A program made the position numbers and the translations under genes. From Fulvimonas soli (lineage in GTDB: Bacteria; Pseudomonadota; Gammaproteobacteria; Xanthomonadales; Rhodanobacteraceae): a stretch of DNA of 64,000 bases. The notes under the pieces are model-generated. The model did not search any database. It saw only the letters and a program-made list of their open reading frames with translations, and was not told the DNA's origin. The stretch is from NCBI RefSeq assembly GCF_003148905.1, contig NZ_QGHC01000010.1, positions 38,482 to 102,481 on the forward strand, written 5' to 3'. The number at the start of each line of letters is the position of its first letter. The stretch's first letter is position 1. Below, piece by piece: positions 28,820-36,912 of the stretch.

Positions 28820-29514
28820 GCCGCGCGCTCCGCCGCGCCGGCCACGCGGCCCTCCTCCAGCTCGATGCGCCGCGCGCAGCGCGCGGCCAGCTGCGGGTCG
28901 TGGGTCACCAGCACCAGGGTGGTGCGGCGGTCGTGGTTGAGCGCGAACAGCAGGTCGGCCACGTGGTGGCCGGTGCGCTGGTCGAGGTTGCCGGTGGGCT
29001 CGTCGGCGAACAGCAGGCGCGGGCCGTGCACGAAGGCGCGGGCGATCGCCACGCGCTGCTGCTCGCCGCCGGACAGCTGCGCCGGGTAGTGCCGCCGCCG
29101 CGCGTCCAGCCCCACCGCCTGCAGCGCCTCGCGGGCGCGCTCGCGCGCGTCGTCGCGGCCCTCCAGCTCCAGCGGCAGCATCACGTTCTCCTCGGCGGTG
29201 AGCGCGGGCAGCAGGTGGAAGGACTGGAACACGAAGCCGACCAGGCGGCGGCGCAGGTCGGCGCGCGCCTCCTCGTCCAGCGTCTCCAGCGCGTGGCCGT
29301 CCAGGCGGATGGAGCCGCCGCTGGGCACGTCCAGCCCGGCCAGCAGGCCGAGCAGGGTGGTCTTGCCCGAGCCGGAGGCGCCGACGATGGCGAAGCTCTC
29401 GCCCTCGCGCACGGCCAGGCCCACCCCGCGCAGGATGTCGAGCCGGCCCTCGGGCCCGCGCACCGACTTGCTAACATCGCGGGCATCGAGAAGAAGACGG
29501 GATGGTTCGCTCAT
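28816..29514 (-). CDS. ybbA: ABC transporter ATP-binding protein YbbA
   Basis: The 232-residue ATPase of the MacB/LolD type shows Walker [10 protein letters not shown] (about 45-53), Q-loop FVFQSFHLL, signature [14 protein letters not shown], Walker [13 protein letters not shown] and H-loop VTHD. The N-terminal [10 protein letters not shown] followed by LDILRGVGL is typical of YbbA. Its ATG (29512-29514) shares two bases with the divergent tesA ATG (29513-29515), so there is no intergenic space; each promoter must lie in the other gene. Confidence 0.95.
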   Translation of the reverse strand: MSEPSRLLLDARDVSKSVRGPEGRLDILRGVGLAVREGESFAIVGASGSGKTTLLGLLAGLDVPSGGSIRLDGHALETLDEEARADLRRRLVGFVFQSFHLLPALTAEENVMLPLELEGRDDARERAREALQAVGLDARRRHYPAQLSGGEQQRVAIARAFVHGPRLLFADEPTGNLDQRTGHHVADLLFALNHDRRTTLVLVTHDPQLAARCARRIELEEGRVAGAAERAA

Positions 29515-30121
29515 GCGTCGGTTCCTTGCTCTGCTGCTGTCGCTGCTGGCCGCCGGCGCGCTCCACGCGGCGCCGAAGACGGTGCTGGTGCTGGGGGATT
29601 CGCTCTCCGCCGCGCACAACATCGCCGCGGAGCAGGGCTGGGTGCATCTGCTGGAAGTACGCCTGGGCAAGATGGTGCCGCCCTGGCAGGTCGTCAATGC
29701 CAGCATCAGCGGCGAGACCTCCCTGAGCGGACGCCACCGCCTGCCCGCGCTGCTGGCCACCTACCGGCCGCGGGTGGTGGTGCTGGAGCTGGGCGCCAAC
29801 GACGGCCTGCGCGGCCTGCCGCTGGCGCAGCTGCGCGACAACCTCGCGGCGATGGTCAGCGCCGCCCAGGCGACCGGGGCGAAGGTGCTGCTGCTGGGCA
29901 TCGAGCTGCCGCTCAACTACGGGCCGCAGTACCGCGACGGCCTGCGCGCGGTGTACGCCGACCTGGCGAGGCAGAAGCACGCCGCGCTGGTGCCGTTCCT
30001 GCTGGAGGGCGTGGCGCTGGACCCGGCGCGCATGCAGGACGACGGCCTGCACCCCAACGCCGCCGGCGAGCCGGCGGTGCTGGGCAACGTGTGGCCCGCC
30101 TTGCAGCCGCTATTGCGGTGA
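29513..30121 (+). CDS. tesA: Periplasmic GDSL esterase/thioesterase TesA
   Basis: The 202-residue multifunctional acyl-CoA thioesterase, lysophospholipase and arylesterase has a signal peptide (1-19, ALHA). The SGNH family blocks are VLGDSLSA with Ser30, the Gly in ASISGETS, GANDGLRGL with Asn, and DGLHPNAAG with the catalytic Asp-His. It acts in the periplasm, probably on phospholipid-derived or fatty acyl substrates. It diverges from ybbAP exactly at the start codons; the same neighbourhood occurs in E. coli. Confidence 0.95.
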   Translation: MRRFLALLLSLLAAGALHAAPKTVLVLGDSLSAAHNIAAEQGWVHLLEVRLGKMVPPWQVVNASISGETSLSGRHRLPALLATYRPRVVVLELGANDGLRGLPLAQLRDNLAAMVSAAQATGAKVLLLGIELPLNYGPQYRDGLRAVYADLARQKHAALVPFLLEGVALDPARMQDDGLHPNAAGEPAVLGNVWPALQPLLR

Positions 30122-30166
30122 CGGCGCGAACGAGCGGGTAGCGCGAACCTCAATTTACTCTGAACC

Positions 30167-30227
30167 GGATACATTCGTTTCACGTATCCCTCACCCACGG
30201 GGCCGCTAGCTTTCACAGACGTGAAAG
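30167..30227 (+). promoter_or_regulatory. Two inverted repeats upstream of the response-regulator gene
   Basis: GGATAC-N11-GTATCC (30167-30189) is followed by CTTTCAC-AGAC-GTGAAAG (30210-30227). Both include TTTCAC on the plus strand (30178 and 30211), 33 bases apart, about three helical turns. This is the sort of spacing expected for paired OmpR-family dimers, so autoregulation is plausible. The second repeat ends 17 bases before the start codon and could also form an RNA hairpin over the leader. Confidence 0.45.
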
Positions 30228-30244
30228 CACGCGAGGAGGGCATC

Positions 30245-30967
30245 ATGACGCAGCGTGAAGAGCAGGCCGGGCTGATCCTGCTGGTGGAGGACAACCGCCA
30301 GATCGCCGAGATGGTGGGCGAGTTCCTCGAGCGCCGCGGCTATTCGGTGGACTACGCGGCCGACGGCGTCAGCGGCTTGCACCTGGCGGTGTCCAACAGC
30401 TACGACGTGATCGTGCTCGACCTGATGCTGCCGGGCCTGGACGGGCTGGACGTGTGCCGCAAGCTGCGCCGCGAGGGCAAGAAGTCCACGCCGGTGCTGA
30501 TGCTGACCGCGCGCGACACGCTGGAGGACAAGCTGGTCGGCCTGGAGGCCGGTGCCGACGACTACCTGGTCAAGCCCTTCGAGGTGCGCGAGCTGGAGGC
30601 GCGGCTGCGCGCGCTGATCCGCCGCGACCGCCGCCAGGTCTCGGCCGAGGTGCTCACCGTGGGCGACATGACGCTGGACACCGCCACCTTGCGGCTGACC
30701 CGCGCGGGGCAGGAGCTCAACGTCTCGCCGATCGGCCTGAAGCTGCTGGCGATCCTGATGCGCGAATCGCCGCGCGTGGTCAGCCGGCGCGACATCGAGC
30801 GCGAGATCTGGGGCGACACGCTGCCCGACTCGGATACGCTGCGCTCGCACCTGTACAACCTGCGCCGGGTGATCGACAAGCCGTTCGACCGCCCGCTGCT
30901 GCACACCATCCACTCGGCCGGCTACCGGCTGGCCGATCTCGCCGCGGAAGTGGCGCCCACCACCTGA
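30245..30967 (+). CDS. OmpR-family response regulator
   Basis: The 240-residue protein has a receiver (acidic pair in LLVEDNRQ, phospho-acceptor Asp59 in VLDLMLPGLDG, Lys110 in DDYLVKPF) and a C-terminal winged-helix DNA-binding domain (about 135-230; LRLTRAGQELNVSPIGLKLL, SRRDIEREIWGD, LRSHLYNLRRVID). The ATG at 30245 follows GAGGAGGG; the GTG at 30221 lies inside an inverted repeat and is less likely. It is followed after 36 bp by its probable kinase. The target genes are unknown. Confidence 0.92.
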   Translation: MTQREEQAGLILLVEDNRQIAEMVGEFLERRGYSVDYAADGVSGLHLAVSNSYDVIVLDLMLPGLDGLDVCRKLRREGKKSTPVLMLTARDTLEDKLVGLEAGADDYLVKPFEVRELEARLRALIRRDRRQVSAEVLTVGDMTLDTATLRLTRAGQELNVSPIGLKLLAILMRESPRVVSRRDIEREIWGDTLPDSDTLRSHLYNLRRVIDKPFDRPLLHTIHSAGYRLADLAAEVAPTT

Positions 30968-31003
30968 AACCCGAGAGGTAAGGCCAAGCCCGCTGTCCGC
31001 ATC

Positions 31004-31981
31004 ATGGAAACCAGCAGGGGTCATTCGCCGCCGGAACCGACGTTCCGGCGGGGGGCATTCCAGCGCCGCCTGGCGCTGGTGTTCGCCTTGCAGCTGGCCG
31101 GCGTGGTGATCGCCGTGCTGCTGGGCGTGTTCGACGTGGCGCCGCTGGCCGCCGTGCTGGCCCTGATCGGGGTGATCAGCGTGCTGGCCTGGCTGGCCGC
31201 GCGCCGCGAGTGGGCGCCGGTCAGCGCGCTGGCGCGGGTCATCGACGGCTGGAACGAGCAGCAGCCCGACCCGCAGCTGTTCAGCCTCGCGCGGCTGTCG
31301 CCGCGCACCGACGCCGACCTCGCCCGGCTCGCGCGCGGCCTGTACGGCTTCGCCGAGCGCATCGCCGGCTACAACGAGCGCGAGCGCAACTTCACCCGCG
31401 ACGCCAGCCACGAGCTGCGCAGCCCGCTCACCGTGATCAAGATGTCGGCGGACATGCTGGGCGACGAGGCCGGGCTGAGCGAGTTCGGCGACCGTTCCGT
31501 GCAGCGGATCAAGCGCGCGGCCCGCGAGATGGAGGCGCTGGTGGAGTCCCTGCTGGTGCTGGCCCGGGGCGGCGACCAGGGCACCGGCGACGAGGAGTTC
31601 GTGGTCAACGAGGTGCTGCGCCGCGAGCTGGGCGAGCTGCGCCAGGTGCTGGAAGGGCAGACGGTGGAGTTCGCGCTGGAGGAGCCGGCGCGCTTCGCGC
31701 TGCACGGCTCCTCGCGGGTGTTCGCGGTGCTGTGCTGGCAGCTGATCCGCAACGCCTGCCAGCACCTCGACCAGGGCCGCGTGGTGCTCACCGTGCTGCC
31801 GGGCGCGGTCACCGTCGCCTGCCTGGCGCAGGCGGGGCGGTTGCGGGCGGAGGGGCAGGCCTTCGAGCTGACCATCGCCCAGCGCATCAGCGAGCGCTTC
31901 GCGTGGACGCTGGAGCTGGAGACACGCGAGGGCAACGAGCGCGTGGCCAGCATCCGCTTTCCGCATCCGCTGCCGGCCTAG
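31004..31981 (+). CDS. Sensor histidine kinase with degenerate ATP-binding domain
   Basis: The 325-residue protein has two adjacent membrane helices (about 21-41 and 46-66) with almost no periplasmic loop, a short linker, a normal dimerisation/phospho-acceptor domain (His136 in DASHELRSPLTVIK) and a shortened HATPase. The N box survives (LIRNACQH, Asn250), but where DxGxG and the ATP lid should be there is only LAQAGRLRAEGQAF, and the GLGLA box reads LTIAQRISERF. It may therefore lack autokinase activity, act as a phosphatase, or depend on another kinase. It is cotranscribed with the response regulator upstream. Confidence 0.85.
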   Translation: METSRGHSPPEPTFRRGAFQRRLALVFALQLAGVVIAVLLGVFDVAPLAAVLALIGVISVLAWLAARREWAPVSALARVIDGWNEQQPDPQLFSLARLSPRTDADLARLARGLYGFAERIAGYNERERNFTRDASHELRSPLTVIKMSADMLGDEAGLSEFGDRSVQRIKRAAREMEALVESLLVLARGGDQGTGDEEFVVNEVLRRELGELRQVLEGQTVEFALEEPARFALHGSSRVFAVLCWQLIRNACQHLDQGRVVLTVLPGAVTVACLAQAGRLRAEGQAFELTIAQRISERFAWTLELETREGNERVASIRFPHPLPA

Positions 31982-32024
31982 CGGCACTTCCGTGGGAGCG
32001 CGCCCACAGGGCTGTTCCCACAAA

Positions 32025-32045
32025 GGTCGCCCTGCAAGGGCGACC
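32025..32045. terminator. Hairpin between convergent genes
   Basis: A perfect 8-bp stem, GGTCGCCC / GGGCGACC with a TGCAA loop, lies between the ends of the kinase gene and the CoA-transferase gene. Just upstream are GTGGGAGC and GTTCCCAC, which also pair. There is no long T run, so the terminator role for both strands is likely but not certain. Confidence 0.5.
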
Positions 32046-32072
32046 TCCACTGAAAAACCGCCGCCGCCGCGC

Positions 32073-33428
32073 TCAGCCCAGGCCCGGCGCCACCGCGAAG
32101 CCGCAGCCGGTCTTGGCCTTCACCTCGTCCAGCGTCACGCCCGCGTTGAGCTCGACCAGGGTGAGGCCCTTGCCCTTGGCGACCTCGAACACGCACAGGT
32201 CGGTGATGATCAGGTCCACCACCTCCTTGCCGGTCAGCGGCAGGTCGCACTGTTGCTTGATCTTCGGCGAGCCGTCCTTCGCGGTGTGCTCCATCAGCAC
32301 CACCACGCGCTTGACGCCGCTGACCAGGTCCATCGCGCCGCCGGGGCCCTTGACCATCTTGCCCGGCACCATCCAGTTGGCGAGGTCGCCGGTGCAGGAC
32401 ACTTCCAGGCCGCCGAGGATCGACAGGTCGATGTGGCCGCCGCGGATCATCGCGAACGATTCGGCGCTGGAGAAGAAGCTGGCGCCGGGCAGCGCGGTGA
32501 TGGTCTGCTTGCCCGCGTTGATCAGGTCCGGGTCCACCTCGTCCTCGCCGGGGAAGGGGCCGATGCCGAGCAGGCCGTTCTCCGACTGCAGCGTCACGTC
32601 CATTCCCTCGGGGATGAAGTTGGCCACCAGGGTGGGGATGCCGATGCCGAGGTTGACGTAGTAGCCGTCGCGCAGCTCCTTCGCCGCGCGCCGCGCCATC
32701 GCCATGCGCGCCGGGCTCTCCTTGCCGGTGTTGGCGCCGGCCACGGTGCGGAACTCGATGCGCTTCTCGTACTTCTCGCCCTGCACGATGCGGTCGACGT
32801 AGATGCCCGGCACGTGGATCGCGTCGGGATCGAGCGCGCCGACCTCGACCAGCTCCTCCACCTCGGCCACGCAGACCTTGCCGCAGGTGGCGATCATCGG
32901 GTTGAAGTTGCGCGCGGTCTCGCGGAACACCAGGTTGCCGAGCGGATCGCCCTTCCACGCCTTGACGATGGACAGGTCGGCGCGGATGGCCTCCTCCAGC
33001 ACGTACTCCTTGCCGTCGAAGACCTTGGTCTCCTTGCCCTCGGCCAGCTTGGTGCCGAACGCGGTGCGCGTGTAGAAACCGGGGATGCCGGCGCCGCCCG
33101 CGCGCAGCTTCTCGGCCAGGGTGCCCTGCGGTACCAGGTGCAGCTCCAGCTCGCCGGCCAGCACCTGGCGCTCGAACTCCTTGTTCTCGCCCACGTAGGA
33201 GGCGTACACGCGCTTGACCTGCCGGGTCTTGAGCAGCGGCCCCATGCCGAAGTCGTCCACGCCGGCGTTGTTGCCCACGATGGTGAGCTCCCTGGTGCCG
33301 GCGGCGAGCAGCGCGCCGATCAGGTTCTCGGGGATGCCGCACAGGCCGAAGCCGCCGGCCGCGATGGTCATGCCGTCGAACAGCAGGCCGTCGAGCGCCT
33401 TCGACGCGGTCGCGTAAACCTTGTCCAT
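32073..33428 (-). CDS. Single-chain 3-oxoacid CoA-transferase (fused A and B subunits)
   Basis: The 451-residue protein transfers CoA between succinyl-CoA and acetoacetate-type acids. Residues 1 to about 228 are the alpha subunit ([31 protein letters not shown]); residues about 243-451 are the beta subunit ([18 protein letters not shown]), with the catalytic Glu283 in [11 protein letters not shown] and later [20 protein letters not shown]. Bacterial ScoA and ScoB are usually separate genes; here they are joined in frame by about 15 residues (around [12 protein letters not shown]), as in animal SCOT but with a shorter linker. The ATG at 33428 fits the alpha-subunit N-terminus. Cytoplasmic ketone-body or polyhydroxybutyrate breakdown is the likely context. 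Confidence 0.92.
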   Translation of the reverse strand: MDKVYATASKALDGLLFDGMTIAAGGFGLCGIPENLIGALLAAGTRELTIVGNNAGVDDFGMGPLLKTRQVKRVYASYVGENKEFERQVLAGELELHLVPQGTLAEKLRAGGAGIPGFYTRTAFGTKLAEGKETKVFDGKEYVLEEAIRADLSIVKAWKGDPLGNLVFRETARNFNPMIATCGKVCVAEVEELVEVGALDPDAIHVPGIYVDRIVQGEKYEKRIEFRTVAGANTGKESPARMAMARRAAKELRDGYYVNLGIGIPTLVANFIPEGMDVTLQSENGLLGIGPFPGEDEVDPDLINAGKQTITALPGASFFSSAESFAMIRGGHIDLSILGGLEVSCTGDLANWMVPGKMVKGPGGAMDLVSGVKRVVVLMEHTAKDGSPKIKQQCDLPLTGKEVVDLIITDLCVFEVAKGKGLTLVELNAGVTLDEVKAKTGCGFAVAPGLG

Positions 33429-33520
33429 TGCCGTTGCCTTTTCGCTGGAAGCCAGCCTCCTAGGATACGACGGAACCGGTCGGGGCCATGTTGTACGAAG
33501 GTGCAGGGGGCGCCGCGTCG

Positions 33521-34213
33521 TCAGTCCAGGATCGCGTAGCTGCGCCGGAAGCGCACGGCCTGCTTCAGCTCGGGCACTTTCCAGTCGCCGGTCACGGTGA
33601 GCCGGCGGCCGTCCGGCGAGCGTTCCCAGCGCTGGTCGAGCCGGGCGCCGCCGGCGTAGCGCAGGGTGACCCGCAGGGCCGCGCCGTCGTAGCGGCAGCG
33701 TGCCAGCGCGCTGCCGTTGAGCGTCTGCCGCTCGCGGTCGTCGGGCCGGACCTCCAGCCGCTCGCCGTCGTCGAGCTGCACCTGCACCGACGCGCCGGCC
33801 TGCTGCACCAGCAGCACCGAATCGGCCTTGAGCAGCGGCGGCAGCGCGTAGGCGCGCGGCGCGGCCGGCGCGGTGCCGGCACCGGGGGCGGCGCGGCCGC
33901 GGCCGCCGCCGTGCTGGCCGTGGCCGCCCATGCCCCTGCCGCCATGGCCCATGCCGCCGCGACGGCCGCCTCCGGCATCCGCGCCGGGGGCCGGTCCGGC
34001 CGCGTCCGGGGCGGGCGGCGCTTCGCGCTGCGCCTCGGCGCGCAGCAGGTCCTGCAGGGCGTCGGCGGTGTCGCTGCCGGCTTCGTCCAGGCGCCAGGCG
34101 CCGGAGAAATCGGGCGCGCCGGCGGATGCCTGCGCCACCGCGCCACCGGCCGGCACGCACAGGAACGAGGCCTGCAGGAGCCAGCGGAAAGGGTGGGAGC
34201 GGGCGATGCGCAT
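33521..34213 (-). CDS. Exported hypothetical protein with Gly/His-rich insert
   Basis: The 230-residue protein has a signal peptide (about 1-27, AVAQA) followed by [15 protein letters not shown], a motif seen at the start of many small exported lipocalin-like proteins. A Gly/Arg/His/Met-rich low-complexity insert follows (about 72-107), then a C-terminal beta-rich half ([46 protein letters not shown]). The function is unknown. The ATG at 34213 is the one directly before the signal peptide. Codon use is like its neighbours. Confidence 0.8.
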   Translation of the reverse strand: MRIARSHPFRWLLQASFLCVPAGGAVAQASAGAPDFSGAWRLDEAGSDTADALQDLLRAEAQREAPPAPDAAGPAPGADAGGGRRGGMGHGGRGMGGHGQHGGGRGRAAPGAGTAPAAPRAYALPPLLKADSVLLVQQAGASVQVQLDDGERLEVRPDDRERQTLNGSALARCRYDGAALRVTLRYAGGARLDQRWERSPDGRRLTVTGDWKVPELKQAVRFRRSYAILD

Positions 34214-34340
34214 GCGATGGATTCCTCCGGCCATCCTGCCAAGACGCATGGGCGGCCGATGCGTTGACTTGCCGGCGGGAAGGAACCTGCCGCCCGCCGG
34301 CGTTGCGCGCGGCGCGACCGCGGGGCACCTCGACCTCGCC

Positions 34341-34817
34341 ATGCATCCGGCCGGGCAGGCCGGGAAGGTCGGCTGGTCCTGCTCCAGCGCCGACATCCCG
34401 GACGTGCAGGCGCTTGCCGCGTCCTGCGCATACCGGCCCGTTCCGCCGGGGCCGGCGCGGGATCTGATGGCGGTCGAGCGGTTCAAGCTCGACGTGGCGC
34501 TGTCCATCGACGGCGCGCCGGTGGACAGGGCCGCCGGGGTCTGCCTGGGGAAAGGCGAGGTCTACCGTTTCGGCGGCACGCGGGATGCGTCGCGGCCGCC
34601 GGTGCGGGGAACGGTGGGCGTGCGGCCTATCCAAGGCGGACAGGTGGAAATCCTGAGCGACCTGGAGGGCGGCATCCTCAGGCAGCCGATCCATCCGAAG
34701 CTGCACGCGTTTCCCGGGCAGACGGCCACGATCCAGGTGGGCGAGAAGGCCGGTGGCGGCCACCCGGCGGACCGCACGGTGAAGCTGGACGTGACCGCCA
34801 CGCCCGGCTGCGCCTGA
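34341..34817 (+). CDS. Hypothetical protein, possibly 5'-truncated
   Basis: The frame from about 34260 to 34817 looks coding in its second half: [54 protein letters not shown] and [12 protein letters not shown] alternate like beta strands. The segment [29 protein letters not shown] precedes it. No signal peptide or plausible ribosome binding site precedes the ATG at 34341 (158 residues) or 34467 (116 residues), although the content looks extracytoplasmic. It may be the 3' remnant of a larger exported or membrane-anchored gene whose 5' end was lost next to the divergent gene at 34213. The start is uncertain and no family is recognised. Confidence 0.45.
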   Translation: MHPAGQAGKVGWSCSSADIPDVQALAASCAYRPVPPGPARDLMAVERFKLDVALSIDGAPVDRAAGVCLGKGEVYRFGGTRDASRPPVRGTVGVRPIQGGQVEILSDLEGGILRQPIHPKLHAFPGQTATIQVGEKAGGGHPADRTVKLDVTATPGCA

Positions 34818-34854
34818 GGCTTCCGCATGGCGGCGTGTTGCCGCGGCGGCTGGC

Positions 34855-34860
34855 TATACT
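34855..34860 (+). promoter_or_regulatory. Candidate -10 element for the isoaspartyl peptidase gene
   Basis: TATACT matches the sigma-70 -10 consensus at five of six positions and lies 32 bases before the GTG start. No good -35 box is seen at 16-18 bases upstream. Confidence 0.3.
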
Positions 34861-34891
34861 CCCTCCCGCAACGTCGTGGGGAGTAGCGCCA

Positions 34892-35944
34892 GTGAAGTTC
34901 AGCCGCCTTGCCGCCGCCGTCGTGGGGCTGGGGATCGCGTCCGTGGGCCATGCCGCATCGCCGGTGCTGGTGGTCCACGGCGGCGCCGGCGTCATCCGCC
35001 GCGAGATGGACCCGGCGCGCGAGAAGGCCATCCGCGCCGCGCTGGCGCAGGCGCTGCAGCAGGGCTACGCGCAGCTGAAGGCCGGCAAGCCGGCGGTCGA
35101 CGCGGTGAGCGCGGCGCTGGTGGTGCTGGAGGACGACCCGAACTTCAACGCCGGCAAGGGCGCGGTGTTCACCCACGACGGCAGGAACGAGCTGGACGCG
35201 GCGATCATGGACGGCTACACGCTGCGCGCCGGCGCGGTGGCGGCGGTGCACCGGGTGAAGAACCCGATCCTGCTGGCGCGCGCGGTGATGGAGCATTCGC
35301 CGCACGTGATGCTGGTGGGCGACGGCGCCGAGGCGTTCGCCAGGGAGCAGGGCGTGACGCTGGTCGACCCGTCCTACTTCCGCACCGAGGAGCGCTGGCG
35401 GCAGCTGCAGAAGGCGCTGAAGGAGGACGCCGCGCACGAGAAGCACGCGGACCCCGAGACCGCGCGGCACTTCGGCACCGTGGGCGCGGTGGCGCTGGAC
35501 GCGCAGGGACATCTGGCCGCCGGCACCTCCACCGGCGGCATCGTCGACAAGCGCTGGGGGCGGGTGGGTGACTCGCCGATCATCGGCGCGGGCACCTACG
35601 CCAACTCCGGCTGCGCGGTGTCCGGCACCGGCTGGGGCGAGTTCTACATCCGCACCGTGGCGGCGCACGAGATCTGCATGCGGGTGACCCAGATGCGCGT
35701 GCCGGTGCAGCGCGCCGCCGCCGAGGTGATCAACCAGGAGATCCCGGCGATGGGCGGCAACGGCGGCGCCATCGCGCTGGACGACCAGGGCCACGTGGCG
35801 ATGCCGTTCAATACCGACGGCATGTTCCGCGGCTGGATCGGCGACGACGGCGTGTCGCACGTGGCGCTGTACGGCGACGAGGACGACGGCACCGGCCAGC
35901 TCGTGCCGCCGCCCGCGCCGGCGGACAGCAGCGCGCAGCCCTGA
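34892..35944 (+). CDS. Isoaspartyl peptidase / L-asparaginase (Ntn hydrolase)
   Basis: The 350-residue plant-type asparaginase begins with a signal peptide (1-21, SVGHA), so it should be periplasmic. VVHGGAGVI, NAGKGAVFTHDGRNELDAAIMDG and the autoprocessing site HFGTVGAVALD are diagnostic; cleavage before Thr196 would free the nucleophile, and GTSTGGIVDKRWGRVGDSPIIGAGTYA forms the beta-subunit active site. It removes isoaspartyl residues or hydrolyses asparagine. The start is GTG at 34892, eight bases after GGGGAG; the upstream in-frame ATG at 34835 would bury the signal peptide. Confidence 0.93.
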   Translation: MKFSRLAAAVVGLGIASVGHAASPVLVVHGGAGVIRREMDPAREKAIRAALAQALQQGYAQLKAGKPAVDAVSAALVVLEDDPNFNAGKGAVFTHDGRNELDAAIMDGYTLRAGAVAAVHRVKNPILLARAVMEHSPHVMLVGDGAEAFAREQGVTLVDPSYFRTEERWRQLQKALKEDAAHEKHADPETARHFGTVGAVALDAQGHLAAGTSTGGIVDKRWGRVGDSPIIGAGTYANSGCAVSGTGWGEFYIRTVAAHEICMRVTQMRVPVQRAAAEVINQEIPAMGGNGGAIALDDQGHVAMPFNTDGMFRGWIGDDGVSHVALYGDEDDGTGQLVPPPAPADSSAQP

Positions 35945-36260
35945 GGGCGGTGCGCCGGCCGGCGGGTGGCCGGCCGCTCGGTGGGGTTGGGATGCGCCGT
36001 CCTCTTCGCGTGACGGTCCGGCAGCCAGCGCACCACCGAATTCGGAGCAGTTCGTGGTCCGCCGCCGCCGATGTCGACGGCAGCGCCGCGCTCCTTCGCC
36101 CGTCGTCCCGGCGCAGGCCGGGATCCGGTGACGATGCCGCCTGCCCGAGCCTTGCCGTCACTGGATGACGGGCGGGTTCCCGGAGTGCACGGAAGCATCG
36201 TGTTGCCCGGGCACAAGGCGTTGGCTGCCGCGTGGGGGATATCCGCCGGGAGAAGCGCGC
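35945..36260. other. Intergenic region between convergent genes
   Basis: These 316 bases between the asparaginase and regA ends show no supported gene. They contain one GTCATTCC-type repeat (36101-36136) and otherwise G+C-rich sequence without a clear terminator. Confidence 0.6.
36101..36136. repeat. GTCATTCC-type palindromic repeat, diverged copy
   Basis: GTCGTCCCGGCGCAGGCC and the following GGGATCCGGTGACGATG match the family units at 21925 and 56705 with several substitutions. The core CCCGGC-GCA-GGCCGGG folds as a hairpin. Confidence 0.55.
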
Positions 36261-36842
36261 TCAGTCGCCCTGCTCCGGCCGCTCGCGCACCGGGTGCTTG
36301 CTCAGCTTGCGCTGCAGCGTGCGCCGGTGCATGCCCAGGCGGCGCGCGGTCTCGGAGATGTTGCCGTCGCACTCGGTGAGCACGCGCTGGATGTGCTCCC
36401 ACTCCAGCCGGCGCAGCGCCAGCGGCGCCTCCGGCGCGTCGGGCACCTCGTCGTCGGGCGCGGCGGGGCCGTCGCCGTCGAGCAGGGCGCGCACCACCGC
36501 GTCGGCGTCCACCGGCTTGGCCAGGTAGTCGTGCGCGCCGCGCTTGATCGCCTCCACCGCGGTGGCGATCGAGGCGTAGCCGGTGAGCAGTAGGATGCGC
36601 ATGTCCGGCACCAGCATGTGCAGCTCGGGGATCAGCTTCAGGCCGTTCTCCTCGCCGAGCTTGAGGTCGAGCACGCAGTAGCGCGGCTGGTGGCGGCGCG
36701 CCAGCGCGCGGGCCTCCTCGGCGCTGCCGGCGGTGAGCGTCTCGAAGCCGCGCGAGCCGATCGCGCGGGCCAGTACGCGGGCGAAGGTGGCGTCGTCGTC
36801 GACGATCAGCAGCGGGCGCGGGGAAGCGGAAGGGGCGTTCAT
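36261..36842 (-). CDS. regA: Redox response regulator, RegA/PrrA/ActR family
   Basis: The 193-residue protein has a receiver (acidic run in LLIVDDDATF, phospho-acceptor Asp59 in CVLDLKLGEENGL, Lys109 in HDYLAKP) and a C-terminal Fis-like helix-turn-helix. The latter, NISETARRLGMHRRTLQRKL, is nearly identical to the RegA family consensus. RegA controls respiratory and redox genes in alpha- and gammaproteobacteria. It lies 70 bp downstream of regB on the same strand. Confidence 0.93.
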   Translation of the reverse strand: MNAPSASPRPLLIVDDDATFARVLARAIGSRGFETLTAGSAEEARALARRHQPRYCVLDLKLGEENGLKLIPELHMLVPDMRILLLTGYASIATAVEAIKRGAHDYLAKPVDADAVVRALLDGDGPAAPDDEVPDAPEAPLALRRLEWEHIQRVLTECDGNISETARRLGMHRRTLQRKLSKHPVRERPEQGD

Positions 36843-36912
36843 CGGGGACGGCCTCTCTGGATCATGCGGGCATTTTGCCGCAGGGTGCGGCGTGTGGGCG
36901 CAGCCCGCGGCA

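Noticed and set aside
32073..33428. The fused CoA-transferase as a sequencing artefact (lost stop between scoA and scoB)
   Set aside because: There is no disturbed motif at the junction and the linker does not look like shifted frame; a single base loss would have scrambled one side. Still listed as needing confirmation.
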